Shown here: piece after piece, positions 51,111-59,239 of the stretch
How the letters are laid out: each line of letters opens with the position of its first letter
Position numbering within the stretch: position 1 is the first letter of the stretch
From: Aminobacter sp039907765
GTDB lineage: Bacteria; Pseudomonadota; Alphaproteobacteria; Rhizobiales; Rhizobiaceae
Length of the DNA: 64,000 bases
Direction: 5' to 3'
NCBI RefSeq assembly: GCF_039907765.1
Contig: NZ_JARDJI010000016.1
Span: forward strand, 1-64,000
The notes under the pieces: model-generated
Database searches by the model: none
Told to the model about the DNA's origin: nothing
The model's input: the letters and a program-made list of their open reading frames with translations, nothing else
Position numbers and translations under genes: made by a program

Positions 51111-52607
51111 ATGGCTACAGACGACGACGCAACGACCGGCGGGGGACCGGCCGAGGACGGAGCAGGCCGTCCGCCGCAAGCGGCCGACGGCCCCCCCGAT
51201 CCGGATCTGGACAGGCTGACCGGCCTGGCCGCCGCCGTGGCGGACACGCCGGCGGCGTTGCTGCTGTTGCCGGACGACCGCGGCGGCCGCACGGCCGCTG
51301 CGCGCTTCGGCCTGGCCACGGTCGACGTTGCGGCCCTGGCCACCGAGGGCGCCTTGGCCCCCCCAGCAGCCTTCCCCTTCCGCGTCGATGTCCCGGTGAT
51401 GGTCGCGGGGCGCCCGGCGGGAAGCCTGCTCGTCCTGGATCGCATCAAACGCCCGGAGCCGGAGGCTGCGAGGCGGGGCCAACTGGAGGCGATCGCCGCA
51501 CTCGTTTCCGGCCTGCTTGCTTTGCGCGACCGCTCCCTCGCCGGCGCGCGAGCGGAGGCTGCGCTGACGCATGCCGAGAAGCGCCGGGCCATCGCGCTCG
51601 AGGCGGCGCAGCTGGCAAGCTGGGTCTGGGATCCGCGGACCGGCATCGTCGAATGCGACACGCTGCTGCCGGGGCTGTTCAACCGGCCTCCGGCCACCCA
51701 GATGCGGGCGCGCGACATCCTCGTCGCCATCGACCGTCGCGACGTCGAGCGGACGCGCAGGACGTTCAGGGATGCGCTGGCGGGCAACGACGACTACTCG
51801 GGCGAATACCGGGTCAGGGGCATCGAGCCGCCCCGCTGGCTCGCCGCCCGCGGCCGGGTGGTCGAGCGCGACGCGGCGGGCAGGCCCACGCTGGTCTTCG
51901 GCGTCAACTACGACATCACCGAGCGCCACACGGCCGAGGAACGGCAGCGCCTGCTGCTGCGCGAGCTCAATCACCGGGTCAAGAACACGCTTGCCACCGT
52001 CCAGGCGCTGGCCACGCAGACCGTGCGCCACGCGCGCGAACCGCGCCAGTTCCTCGACGCCTTCAGCGAGCGCCTGCGTGCGCTCGGCCTCGCCCACGGC
52101 CTGTTGTCGGATCACGAATGGCGCGGCATCGGCATCCGCGAGCTGGCGCGGCTCGAGCTGTCACCCTTCGACGAGGCGGATGCGCCGCGCATCTCGATCA
52201 TCGGCCAGGACGTGCTGCTCGACCCCGACCAGACCCTCGGGCTCGCGCTGGTCCTGCATGAACTGGCGAGCAATGCGCTGAAATACGGCGCGCTCTCGGT
52301 CCCTGCCGGCAGGGTGGCGGTGTCGTGGGTGATCCAGGGCGGCAAGGGCGAACGGCGGCTGGCGCTCGACTGGACCGAAAACGGCGGACCGGAAGTCTCG
52401 CCCCCGACCCATCACGGCTTCGGTTCCATCCTCATCCGCCGCGGCCTGGCCAAGGTCATCTCCAGCGAGGTCCGCCACGAATATCTGCCGGAAGGCGTCA
52501 GGGCACAGGTATCGATGCCGCTGGCGTCGGATATAGGCAGGCAGGAAGCTCAGTCGCCCGAGACGCCGTCATCGTCGTCGTCGGCGGGGCCACGATTCTC
52601 GCGGTAG
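51111..52607 (+). CDS. PAS-containing HWE-family sensor histidine kinase
   Basis: A 498-residue cytosolic kinase. The N-terminal half may hold a GAF-like domain. A PAS domain lies at about residues 160-280 (ASWVWDPRTGIVECDTLL; VFGVNYDITERHTAEE). The H-box RELNHRVKNTLATVQALATQT and the W-T-E motif of the ATPase part (LDWTENGGP) mark the HWE class. HWE kinases phosphorylate PhyR-type or single-domain receivers in the stress response. Start 51111 is preferred to the TTG seven codons upstream. Its 3' end overlaps the next gene, which converges, by 58 bp. Confidence 0.88.
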   Translation: MATDDDATTGGGPAEDGAGRPPQAADGPPDPDLDRLTGLAAAVADTPAALLLLPDDRGGRTAAARFGLATVDVAALATEGALAPPAAFPFRVDVPVMVAGRPAGSLLVLDRIKRPEPEAARRGQLEAIAALVSGLLALRDRSLAGARAEAALTHAEKRRAIALEAAQLASWVWDPRTGIVECDTLLPGLFNRPPATQMRARDILVAIDRRDVERTRRTFRDALAGNDDYSGEYRVRGIEPPRWLAARGRVVERDAAGRPTLVFGVNYDITERHTAEERQRLLLRELNHRVKNTLATVQALATQTVRHAREPRQFLDAFSERLRALGLAHGLLSDHEWRGIGIRELARLELSPFDEADAPRISIIGQDVLLDPDQTLGLALVLHELASNALKYGALSVPAGRVAVSWVIQGGKGERRLALDWTENGGPEVSPPTHHGFGSILIRRGLAKVISSEVRHEYLPEGVRAQVSMPLASDIGRQEAQSPETPSSSSSAGPRFSR

Positions 52608-53008
52608 ATCTGGTAGGCGACGAGCGCCACCAGCGGCCCGAGCAGCGCGCCGATGCCGCCCTTGCTGCGCAGCAGCGACGGCACCACCGCGGCCGCGGCC
52701 GCGATCCCGAGCGTCGCCACTTCCGACCGGCGCCTGCGCCTGTCGTTGCGCGACCGTACGTCGGCGAGCAGCCGATGCAGCAGCAGGATCAGTCCGGCCA
52801 GCACCAGCAGGCCGACGCCGAACCCGATGGCGGCCTCGATGTCGCCGTATGTCCGGGCCGCCCAGATGAATGCGGCGGCGACGAGGAAACCCAAGCCGCA
52901 TAGCGCCGCGAACCCCGCGGCGAGATAGGCCATGGCCGAACGTCGCGCCCGCCGCAGTGAATGTGCCGCCTCGGACGAGGCGAGATCCGCGATAAGGGAT
53001 GCCAGCAT
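52550..53008 (-). CDS. Phage-holin-like membrane protein
   Basis: A 152-residue protein with two adjacent membrane helices (AMAYLAAGFAALCGLGFLVAAAFIW; GFGVGLLVLAGLILLLHRLL), a basic loop (SRNDRRRRRSE) and an acidic tail (PADDDDDG). It resembles the 'phage holin family/nutrient-deprivation-induced' proteins that accompany DUF883 genes in Rhizobiales. No phage genes are nearby. It follows the DUF883 gene by 66 bp and probably shares its EcfG promoter. Confidence 0.7.
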   Translation of the reverse strand: MLASLIADLASSEAAHSLRRARRSAMAYLAAGFAALCGLGFLVAAAFIWAARTYGDIEAAIGFGVGLLVLAGLILLLHRLLADVRSRNDRRRRRSEVATLGIAAAAAVVPSLLRSKGGIGALLGPLVALVAYQIYRENRGPADDDDDGVSGD

Positions 53009-53074
53009 GAAGCCCCCGGGTCTAAGAAAAACAGCTAGAACAGCTGACCTGCATTCGTCGGAGTACCCGCCGCC

Positions 53075-53401
53075 CTAGCGACGCGCCAGAAGCGCGACGA
53101 GGAAACCGATACCGGCGGCGATCGCCAGCGACGTCACCGGCTTTTCGCGCACGCTGGTCAGCACCTGGTCCTCGATATCCCTGGCGTTGGCGCGCAATGC
53201 TTCTATCGCCGCGTCGCCCTGGGTCTTCAGTTCGTCGGCGCCCCTCAGCGCAGCCCGCTTCGCCGTGCCGTAGCCGTGCTCGCCGGTCTTCGCCAGTTGC
53301 TTGGCCAGCGCCTCGATGTCGGCCCTCAGTTGCTTGATGTCAGCCTCGAGATCAGGCGTCGACTTCATTCCGTTTCCGGTTTTTCCAGCGGCTGTCGCCA
53401 T
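53075..53401 (-). CDS. DUF883 (ElaB/YqjD-like) protein
   Basis: A 108-residue protein. A long amphipathic coiled region (LEADIKQLRADIEALAKQLAK; DAAIEALRANARDIEDQVL) leads to one C-terminal anchor (PVTSLAIAAGIGFLVALLARR) with GxxxG-like packing. ElaB/YqjD proteins are tail-anchored and bind ribosomes in stationary cells of E. coli. AAGGAG lies 11 bp before ATG 53401. A GGAAC-N16-CGTT promoter (53435-53459) places it in the general stress regulon. Confidence 0.85.
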   Translation of the reverse strand: MATAAGKTGNGMKSTPDLEADIKQLRADIEALAKQLAKTGEHGYGTAKRAALRGADELKTQGDAAIEALRANARDIEDQVLTSVREKPVTSLAIAAGIGFLVALLARR

Positions 53402-53434
53402 GACCTCGTGCTCCTTTTCGTTGGCTGGTTGCGA

Positions 53435-53459
53435 AACGCCCGATGCAACGCTCGGTTCC
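53435..53459 (-). promoter_or_regulatory. EcfG-type promoter of the DUF883 gene
   Basis: Minus strand GGAAC (53459-53455), N16, CGTT (53438-53435), 34 bp before the start. It is back to back with the promoter at 53469. Confidence 0.8.
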
Positions 53460-53468
53460 CTGCCGACA

Positions 53469-53494
53469 GGAACCATCGCCGACCAAAACACGTT
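53469..53494 (+). promoter_or_regulatory. EcfG-type promoter of the AI-2E-family gene
   Basis: GGAAC (53469-53473), N17, CGTT (53491-53494), 31 bp before ATG 53525. Confidence 0.78.
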
Positions 53495-53524
53495 TTTCCA
53501 GCCTCATTCGGATGAAAGGTCGAG

Positions 53525-54637
53525 ATGTCGAACCGTACCGTCAAGAAGGCGCCCATTCTCCGCCTGCCGCCAAAGTCGAACTTCGAGCTGCTGCTTGTGC
53601 GCGGCTCGCAGGTGTCGGCGATCTTCATCGGTTTCCTCGCGGCGATCTTTGCGCTGCATGCCGGAGAGTTCATCCTTGCTCCGATCGGGCTCGGCATCGT
53701 CATCGGGCTGATGCTCGGTCCGCTCGCCGTCCGCCTCGAGCGCAAGCGTGTCCCACCGGCGCTTTCGGCAATCATCGTCGTGCTGGTCTTCGTCGTGTGC
53801 GTCGGCGCTTTCGCGTTTGCCGTGGCCTCGCCGCTTCGCTTCTGGCTGCAGCGCCTGCCTCAGATCTGGGCGCAGCTCTCGATTCAGTTGGCCGACCTCA
53901 AGGGATCGCTCGATTCGCTGCGCGAGATGCGCGACCAGCTGCGCAAGCTGGCGGGAGAGGATGGTGTCGCCGTCTCGGTCAACGACGGCATGAGCGTCGA
54001 AACCGTGGCCGCGCTCGCTCCGGCCTACATCGCCCAGGTGCTGCTGTTCCTTGCGAGCCTCTATTTCTTCGTCGCCACCCGCTACCAGACCAGGACGGCC
54101 ATCCTGAGGCTCTGCTTCAACCGCCGCCTGCGCTGGCGCGTCGCCCATATCTTTCGCGACGTCGAACAGCTGGTGTCGCAGTACCTGGTGTCGATCACCA
54201 TCATCAACATCCTCGAGGGTGTCGCGGTCGGCATCGGCCTGGCGCTGCTGGGGGTGCCCTCGGCGCCGCTGTGGGCAGCGCTTGCCATCATCACCAACTT
54301 CGTTCCCTTCGTCGGTCCGCTGATCATGGTCGCGGTGCTGTTTGCGGTCGGCATGGCCGAGTTCGACAGTCTCGGCGCCGGCCTCATGCCGGTGGTGCTC
54401 TATCTCGCGGTGAACACCATCGAGGGCCAGTTCGTCACGCCGCTCGTCATCGGCAGGACCATGACCCTCAACCCTTTCGTCGTGCTGCTCGCGCTGGCCT
54501 TCTGGATCTGGCTGTGGGGTGCGCTCGGCGGCTTCATCGCCATTCCGGCGCTGCTGGTCGTCTACGCCGTGATCCGCAACGTCGTGCCCGGCGTGAACTG
54601 GGGCGTCGACGAACTCGACCGCAAATACGTACGCTGA
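53525..54637 (+). CDS. AI-2E family transporter
   Basis: A 370-residue polytopic membrane protein with about eight helices. Its pattern (LAAIFALHAGEFILAPIGLGIVIGLMLGPL; the NIxEG loop IINILEGVAVGIGLALLG; FVPFVGPLIMVAV; NTIEGQFVTPLVIGRTMTLNPFVVLLAL) is that of the AI-2E/PerM family. Only some members move autoinducer-2; others exchange ions or have unknown cargo. The EcfG promoter upstream makes it a stress gene. It ends 3 bp from the convergent Crp-type gene. Confidence 0.9.
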   Translation: MSNRTVKKAPILRLPPKSNFELLLVRGSQVSAIFIGFLAAIFALHAGEFILAPIGLGIVIGLMLGPLAVRLERKRVPPALSAIIVVLVFVVCVGAFAFAVASPLRFWLQRLPQIWAQLSIQLADLKGSLDSLREMRDQLRKLAGEDGVAVSVNDGMSVETVAALAPAYIAQVLLFLASLYFFVATRYQTRTAILRLCFNRRLRWRVAHIFRDVEQLVSQYLVSITIINILEGVAVGIGLALLGVPSAPLWAALAIITNFVPFVGPLIMVAVLFAVGMAEFDSLGAGLMPVVLYLAVNTIEGQFVTPLVIGRTMTLNPFVVLLALAFWIWLWGALGGFIAIPALLVVYAVIRNVVPGVNWGVDELDRKYVR

Positions 54638-54640
54638 GGC

Positions 54641-55420
54641 TCAGAGCAGCGGGCGCACGCCTTCGTCGAGGCCACTCCAGCCGGCCAGCCGCATCAGGCC
54701 CTCGACGTCCAGCAGCCTGCAGCCGCCGTCGCCCCACCGCACCAGCTTGCGGTCGATCAGCCTCCGGATCGTCTTGTTGGTGTGCACCAGCGAAAGCCCG
54801 AGCGTGTCGGCGATGTGCTGCTGGGTGATGGGAATGTCGGTGCCGCCGTTCCCGTTCATTCCGACCTTGCCTGCCCGGCTTGCGATGAAGGCGAGCAGGT
54901 AGGCAGCGCGCTCCAGGGCGGAACGGCGCCCGACGCTGAGCAGGTTCTCGTCCAGCATGCGTTCCTCCCGCGCCGCGATCCAGGTGACGTCGTAGGCGAG
55001 GCCCGGATGGTCCCTGTAGAGTTCCATCAGCCGGTCGCGCTCGAACATGCACAGGAGCATCGGCGACAGGGCCTCCACGGAATGCTGCATCTCGCCCATG
55101 AGGCTGCCCTGCAGCCCGATCATGTCGCCGGGCAGGACGTAGTTGAGGATTTGCCTGCGCCCGTCCGCCAGCAGCTTGTAGCGAAAGCCCCAGCCCGAAA
55201 GCACGGTGAACAGATGCGCGCTGTGGCTGCCTTCCGCGAGCAGCGTCGCGCCCCTGTCGACGGACAACTCGCCGCGCTTGAATTCGTTGACGAATGCGAG
55301 TTCGCGCTTCTCGAACGGCCTGAACACCGGCAGCGGCCTGAGCGGACACCGTTCGCACGTAACCTGCCGCGCTATCCGGCTCGTCTCGCCCTGTCCTTTC
55401 AGCGGTGCCTCCTGATCCAT
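54641..55420 (-). CDS. Crp/Fnr family transcriptional regulator
   Basis: A 259-residue regulator. Residues 30-150 form the cyclic-nucleotide-like sensor (RGATLLAEGSHSAHLFTVLSGWGFRYKLL; LPGDMIGLQGSLMGEM). A C-terminal winged helix follows (DIPITQQHIADTLGLSLVHTNKTIRRL). Two N-terminal Cys (CERCPLRPL) recall FNR, but a full 4Fe-4S ligand set is not evident. MDQEAPL at 55420 is chosen; the frame extends to GTG 55471. A GGAAC-N17-CGTT match (55428-55453) lies inside the longer version, which would make the message leaderless. Confidence 0.85.
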   Translation of the reverse strand: MDQEAPLKGQGETSRIARQVTCERCPLRPLPVFRPFEKRELAFVNEFKRGELSVDRGATLLAEGSHSAHLFTVLSGWGFRYKLLADGRRQILNYVLPGDMIGLQGSLMGEMQHSVEALSPMLLCMFERDRLMELYRDHPGLAYDVTWIAAREERMLDENLLSVGRRSALERAAYLLAFIASRAGKVGMNGNGGTDIPITQQHIADTLGLSLVHTNKTIRRLIDRKLVRWGDGGCRLLDVEGLMRLAGWSGLDEGVRPLL

Positions 55421-55427
55421 GCCGGCC

Positions 55428-55453
55428 AACGCACGCGCGGCGCCGAAGGTTCC
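55428..55453 (-). promoter_or_regulatory. Possible EcfG-type promoter of the Crp/Fnr gene
   Basis: Minus strand GGAAC (55453-55449), N17, CGTT (55431-55428). It is only 7 bp before ATG 55420, so it may be fortuitous. Confidence 0.35.
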
Positions 55454-55554
55454 CATGGCGGGGTCGCGCACGCTTCATCCGGGATGTCTTTTTTAAATGA
55501 CAACATCGGCGACTGCCGCCATGGTTTGATTCGCTTCCACGGAGTGTCCGCGAC

Positions 55555-55944
55555 GTGCCTTCCCAGCTTTCTGGACTGCGTATCCTTGTGCTCGAGGACG
55601 AGGCCATCATCGCCCTGGACGTCGAGCAGCTTTGCCGCGAAAGCGGGGCCTTGGACGTCTTCGTTGCCGGCAATCTGCGGGAGGCCGCGACCACGCCCCT
55701 TCGCTATGACGCGGCCATCATCGACGTCATGCTCGGCGGCGAATCCACGCTCGATTTCGCCCGCGCCCTGCAGGCCAATGCCGTGCCCTTCGTCTTTGCC
55801 TCGGGATACGACCGTCAGGACGACATCTTCGCCAACTTTCCCAGCGTGGCGCTGGTGACCAAGCCCTACTCCGGAGCCGATCTCGTCGACGCGGTCGCGG
55901 CCAGCATCGGCGGCGCGGCCGGGGGGCGGTCAGCCGACGGTTGA
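55555..55944 (+). CDS. Single-domain response regulator
   Basis: A 129-residue free-standing receiver. The acidic pocket is VLEDEAIIALD, the phospho-Asp57 lies in AIIDVMLGGE, and the Lys in VTKPYSGADL. No output domain. GTG 55555 is the start, with GGAG about 10 bp upstream. Its 3' end overlaps that of ecfG by 15 bp. Such receivers near phyR/ecfG often take phosphate from HWE kinases and tune the stress signal. Confidence 0.88.
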   Translation: MPSQLSGLRILVLEDEAIIALDVEQLCRESGALDVFVAGNLREAATTPLRYDAAIIDVMLGGESTLDFARALQANAVPFVFASGYDRQDDIFANFPSVALVTKPYSGADLVDAVAASIGGAAGGRSADG

Positions 55945-56478
55945 GCCCATCACCTGGGCCGCGATCGCGTCGGGGCCGTAATCCGCCTCGCCCGAAATAT
56001 CGAGGATTTCCTGCAGCCGGTTGCGGGCGCGGCTGACGCGGCTCTTGATCGTGCCGACGGCGCAGCCGCAGATCTCGGCCGCCTCCTCGTAGGAGAAGCC
56101 CGAAGCGCCGATCAGGATGATCGCCTCGCGCTGGTCCTCCGGCAGCTGTTCCAGCGCCTTGCGGAAATCCTCGAGGTCGAGGCGCCCCGGCTGGCTCGGA
56201 TGCACGGCCAGGCGCGCCGTCATGATGCCGTCGCTGTCCTGGACCTCGCGCCCGCGCTTGCGCATCTGCGAATAGAATTCGTTGCGCAGGATGGTGAACA
56301 GCCAGGCCTTGAGATTGGTGCCCGGCTGGAAGCTCGCCTGTTTGTCCCATGCCTTGACCAGGGTCTCCTGCACCAGGTCGTCGGCCCGGTCGGCATTCTG
56401 CGAGAGCGACATGGCGAAGGCGCGCAGGCCGGGGATCGCGGCGAGCAGGTCGGCCTTGAAGCCGGATGTGGCTGCCAT
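55930..56478 (-). CDS. ecfG: General stress ECF sigma factor EcfG
   Basis: A 182-residue sigma factor of the ECF15/EcfG type. Region 2 spans residues about 10-80 (NADRADDLVQETLVKAWDKQASFQPGTNLKAWLFTILRNEFYS) and region 4 about 115-165 (LEQLPEDQREAIILIGASGFSYEEAAEICGCAVGTIKSRVSRAR). It directs RNA polymerase to GGAAC-N16/17-CGTT promoters, several of which occur nearby. It follows nepR by 6 bp, so its inhibitor is made from the same message. Confidence 0.93.
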   Translation of the reverse strand: MAATSGFKADLLAAIPGLRAFAMSLSQNADRADDLVQETLVKAWDKQASFQPGTNLKAWLFTILRNEFYSQMRKRGREVQDSDGIMTARLAVHPSQPGRLDLEDFRKALEQLPEDQREAIILIGASGFSYEEAAEICGCAVGTIKSRVSRARNRLQEILDISGEADYGPDAIAAQVMGSTVG

Positions 56479-56484
56479 GCGGGA

Positions 56485-56682
56485 TCAGTCCTTCTGCTGT
56501 GCGGGTTCGGCCTCTTCCAGCTGGCTCAGCAACTGGGCGAAGCGGTCCGGCACGTCATCGGACACGAGCTCATCGTAATATTGCTTGAGTTTTCGGCCGA
56601 TCTCGGAATTGGTTCCCAGAAGGTCTCCGTCGCCCCGACGGTTCGGCTGGGCGTTTCGTGCGCCACTTGTCTGCCTTGTCAT
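56485..56682 (-). CDS. nepR: Anti-sigma factor NepR
   Basis: A 65-residue protein. The NepR core IGRKLKQYYDELVSDDVPDRFAQLLSQLEE gives the two helices that wrap around EcfG. A disordered N terminus (RNAQPNRRGDGDLLG) precedes it. In unstressed cells it holds EcfG inactive; phosphorylated PhyR takes it away. It is cotranscribed with ecfG and divergent from phyR. Confidence 0.92.
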   Translation of the reverse strand: MTRQTSGARNAQPNRRGDGDLLGTNSEIGRKLKQYYDELVSDDVPDRFAQLLSQLEEAEPAQQKD

Positions 56683-56770
56683 TTACGTGCTTTGCCCTTT
56701 GTGCCGACAGGCTGTCCCCCAGAATCGGGGCCACGTGACAGCCTTGTCCGGTCGCCCGAATTCTGCATCA

Positions 56771-56795
56771 AACTCCCGGGAACGGGATAGGTTCC
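56771..56795 (-). promoter_or_regulatory. Possible EcfG-type promoter of nepR-ecfG
   Basis: Minus strand GGAAC (56795-56791), N16, then AGTT (56774-56771) in place of CGTT. One mismatch; an autoregulatory promoter is expected here. Confidence 0.4.
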
Positions 56796-56801
56796 ATGTG
56801 A

Positions 56802-56826
56802 GGAACTTTCGCAACCGCAAAACGTT
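56802..56826 (+). promoter_or_regulatory. EcfG-type promoter of phyR
   Basis: GGAAC (56802-56806), N16, CGTT (56823-56826), 50 bp before the phyR ATG. It gives positive feedback of the stress response. Confidence 0.85.
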
Positions 56827-56876
56827 GAAAGCTTTCTTCGAAGGTCTGCAACGTCACATGAGGGAGACGTCCACAA

Positions 56877-57671
56877 ATGACCCTTTCCACGCGAATTGCA
56901 CCGCATCTGCCCTATCTGCGTCGCTTCTCGCGCGCAGTGTCGGGCTCCCAGGAGAGCGGTGACGCGCTGGTCGCGGCAATGCTCGAGGCAATCATCGCCG
57001 ACATCGAGATTTTCCCTACGGCCTCCAATGACCGCATAGCGCTATACCAGATGTTTGCCCGCCTGTTCACGTCGGTCTCCATCCGCATACCCCAGGAGAC
57101 GGCGTCGCTCGGCTGGGAGCAGCGTGCCGCGGCCAACCTCGCGGCGGTCGCCCCGCGTCCGCGGCAGGCCTTCCTGCTGGTTGCCGTCGAAGGCTTCTCC
57201 GATGTCGAAGCAGCCGAGATCCTCGGCGTCGAGGACGACGAATTCGACCGTCTGCTCCAGGAAGCCAGCACCGAGATCTCGCGCCAGGTCGCAACCGACA
57301 TCCTGATCATCGAGGACGAGCCGCTGATCGCGATGGACATCGAGGAGATGGTCGAAAGCCTCGGCCACCGCGTGGTCGGCACCGCCCGCACGCGTACCGA
57401 GGCCACGGCGCTGTTCCACAGGACGCATCCCAAGATGATCCTCGCCGACATCCAGCTCGCCGACGGCAGCTCGGGCATCGACGCGGTCAACGAAATGCTG
57501 ACCTCGCGGCCCTTGCCGGTGATCTTCATCACCGCCTTCCCCGAGCGCCTTCTCACCGGCGAACGGCCCGAGCCGGCCTTCCTCGTCACCAAGCCGTTCA
57601 ATCCCGAAATGGTCAAGGCGCTGATCAGCCAGGCATTGTTCTTTGACAGACAAGCAAAAGCTGCCGCATAG
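56877..57671 (+). CDS. phyR: General stress response regulator PhyR
   Basis: A 264-residue anti-anti-sigma factor. Residues 1-130 mimic EcfG (LPYLRRFSRAVSGSQESGDALV; AVAPRPRQAFLLVAVEGFSDVEAAEILG). The receiver follows (LIIEDEPLIAMDIEEMVESLGHRV; phospho-Asp191 in ILADIQLADGSSG; VTKPFNPEMV). When phosphorylated, the sigma-like part binds NepR and frees EcfG. Divergent from nepR-ecfG, with its own EcfG promoter. Confidence 0.94.
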   Translation: MTLSTRIAPHLPYLRRFSRAVSGSQESGDALVAAMLEAIIADIEIFPTASNDRIALYQMFARLFTSVSIRIPQETASLGWEQRAAANLAAVAPRPRQAFLLVAVEGFSDVEAAEILGVEDDEFDRLLQEASTEISRQVATDILIIEDEPLIAMDIEEMVESLGHRVVGTARTRTEATALFHRTHPKMILADIQLADGSSGIDAVNEMLTSRPLPVIFITAFPERLLTGERPEPAFLVTKPFNPEMVKALISQALFFDRQAKAAA

Positions 57672-57693
57672 GCTTTTTTTACCGCCCGTCCGG

Positions 57694-57719
57694 GGAACCA
57701 ATCGCAGGGGCGGCACGTT
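57694..57719 (+). promoter_or_regulatory. EcfG-type promoter of the DUF1328 gene
   Basis: GGAAC (57694-57698), N17, CGTT (57716-57719), 30 bp before ATG 57749. Confidence 0.78.
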
Positions 57720-57748
57720 TTTTAGACGTCATTTGAAGGAGATAGATC

Positions 57749-57916
57749 ATGCTTTACTGGGCGCTTGTATTTCTGGTCGTGGCGATAATCGCCGGCGCGC
57801 TCGGTTTCGGCGGGATCGCCGGAACCTCAGCCGGCATCGCACAGATACTCTTCTTCATCTTCCTGGCGTTCCTGGTCATTTCCTTGATCGCGGGCCTTTT
57901 CAGGCGCGCAGGGTGA
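57749..57916 (+). CDS. DUF1328 small membrane protein
   Basis: A 55-residue protein starting MLYWALVFLVVAIIAGALGF, with two membrane helices joined by GGIAGTSAGIAQ, the DUF1328 pattern. GAAGGAG lies 9 bp before ATG 57749. The family is small, widespread in Proteobacteria and of unknown function, often stress-induced. Its EcfG promoter is exact in both boxes. Confidence 0.85.
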   Translation: MLYWALVFLVVAIIAGALGFGGIAGTSAGIAQILFFIFLAFLVISLIAGLFRRAG

Positions 57917-58126
57917 CGCCGGCAACATGGAGAATTGACCCGAAACTGGAAGCCGCTCCCCTCAATCGGTTTCCAGCACCGCCGGGTAGCGCTCTCGCAA
58001 TGAGGCGCCGCCCGGCGGGACCTCTTTCGGGTCATGCGGTCGACCGGCCGGCGACGGTGTCTTTCAGGCTCGTTCCGCCGGCCTTCCGTTATATGCGCAG
58101 GCCTGAGCAGTGCGGGTCTTGATTGC

Positions 58127-59137
58127 ATGGCCACCACCTCTCCTTCGCAGGCCGTTCCACCTCCAAGGGTGAATACGGCGCTTCCGCATGCGTTGCGCAA
58201 TGCCGGCATCGCGGTCCTCTATCAGGATCGCCAGCTGCGCACGGTCTGGTCGCACAACCTCCAGCCGCCATGGTCCGAAGCCTTGCAGAAGGACGGCAAG
58301 GCCGTCGGCCTGCTGCCTCCGCAGCAGGCCGACCGCCTCGACGCCGCCAAGCAGAACGTGCTCGCCACCGGCAATCCCGACGGGATGGAGGTCAGTCTTG
58401 CCGACCCGGACTCGGGCATGCGCTGGTTCGAAATCTGGATCGATGCCGACCGGGGGCCGCGCGGCCGCATGAAGGGCGTCGTCATCACCGTCGTCGAGGT
58501 GACCGAGCAGAAGCGGCGCGAACAGACGCTGAAGGCGCTGCTGCGCGAGGTGAGCCACCGGTCCAAGAACCTGCTCGCCATCATCCAGAGCATCGCCAGC
58601 CAGACCGGGCGCTATTCCGGTTCGATCGACGGCTTCCTGGTGCGTTTCCGCGGGCGGCTGCAGTCGATCTCGGCGTCCCAGGATCTGGTGACGTCGTCCA
58701 ACTGGCGCGGCGCGCGGTTCCGCGAGCTCGCCATCGGCCAGATCGGGCGCTACAGCGTCGATACTGCCCGCGCCATCAGCTTCTCCGGACGTGATCCTTA
58801 CCTCAACCCCAACGCCGCCCTGCATGTCGGCCTCGCCATCCACGAACTGGCGGTGAACTCCGTCTCCTACGGCGCGCTTTCGCGGTCGAACGGGATCGTC
58901 GAGATCACCGCCGTCATCGACGGCTCGGAACACGAGGACGGCGCGGTGATGACGCTGCAATGGACCGAGGCGATCGACACGACGGGCGATCTCCAGACGC
59001 GTCAGAAGCGGTTCGGCAGCGTCGCCCTGGAGCGCGTCGTGCCGACGGCTCTCGGCGGCAGCGCCGAGCTCGAGATCGGCCCGGGCCAGCTTCGCTATCG
59101 GCTGGCCATGCCCTCGGCCAACTACGAGCTCGATTGA
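58127..59137 (+). CDS. HWE-family sensor histidine kinase
   Basis: A 336-residue soluble kinase. A PAS-like input (NAGIAVLYQDRQLRTVWSHNL; FEIWIDADRGPRG...VVEVTEQKRREQ) precedes the H-box REVSHRSKNLLAIIQSIASQT and the HWE ATPase (GLAIHELAVNSVSYGALS; LQWTEAIDTT; RFGSVALERVV). ATG 58127 lacks a clear ribosome site. It lies near phyR on the same strand and is a good candidate for the kinase that feeds PhyR or the single-domain receiver at 55555. Confidence 0.85.
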   Translation: MATTSPSQAVPPPRVNTALPHALRNAGIAVLYQDRQLRTVWSHNLQPPWSEALQKDGKAVGLLPPQQADRLDAAKQNVLATGNPDGMEVSLADPDSGMRWFEIWIDADRGPRGRMKGVVITVVEVTEQKRREQTLKALLREVSHRSKNLLAIIQSIASQTGRYSGSIDGFLVRFRGRLQSISASQDLVTSSNWRGARFRELAIGQIGRYSVDTARAISFSGRDPYLNPNAALHVGLAIHELAVNSVSYGALSRSNGIVEITAVIDGSEHEDGAVMTLQWTEAIDTTGDLQTRQKRFGSVALERVVPTALGGSAELEIGPGQLRYRLAMPSANYELD

Positions 59138-59193
59138 GCCGCCGCCGGCGCGCGAGCCAACCCTCTTCAACCGATTGAGGTACGGCCGACCGT

Positions 59194-59218
59194 GGAACTT
59201 CCGGGCCGATGGGCCGTT
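59194..59218 (+). promoter_or_regulatory. EcfG-type promoter of the hypothetical gene at 59240
   Basis: GGAAC (59194-59198), N16, CGTT (59215-59218), 21 bp before ATG 59240. It also argues against a longer upstream start. Confidence 0.72.
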
Positions 59219-59239
59219 ACTTGGCCCAGGTGGTTGGCC

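Noticed and set aside
52550..53008. Prophage holin
   Set aside because: The protein is holin-like only in having two helices; there are no phage genes around and it follows a stress gene.
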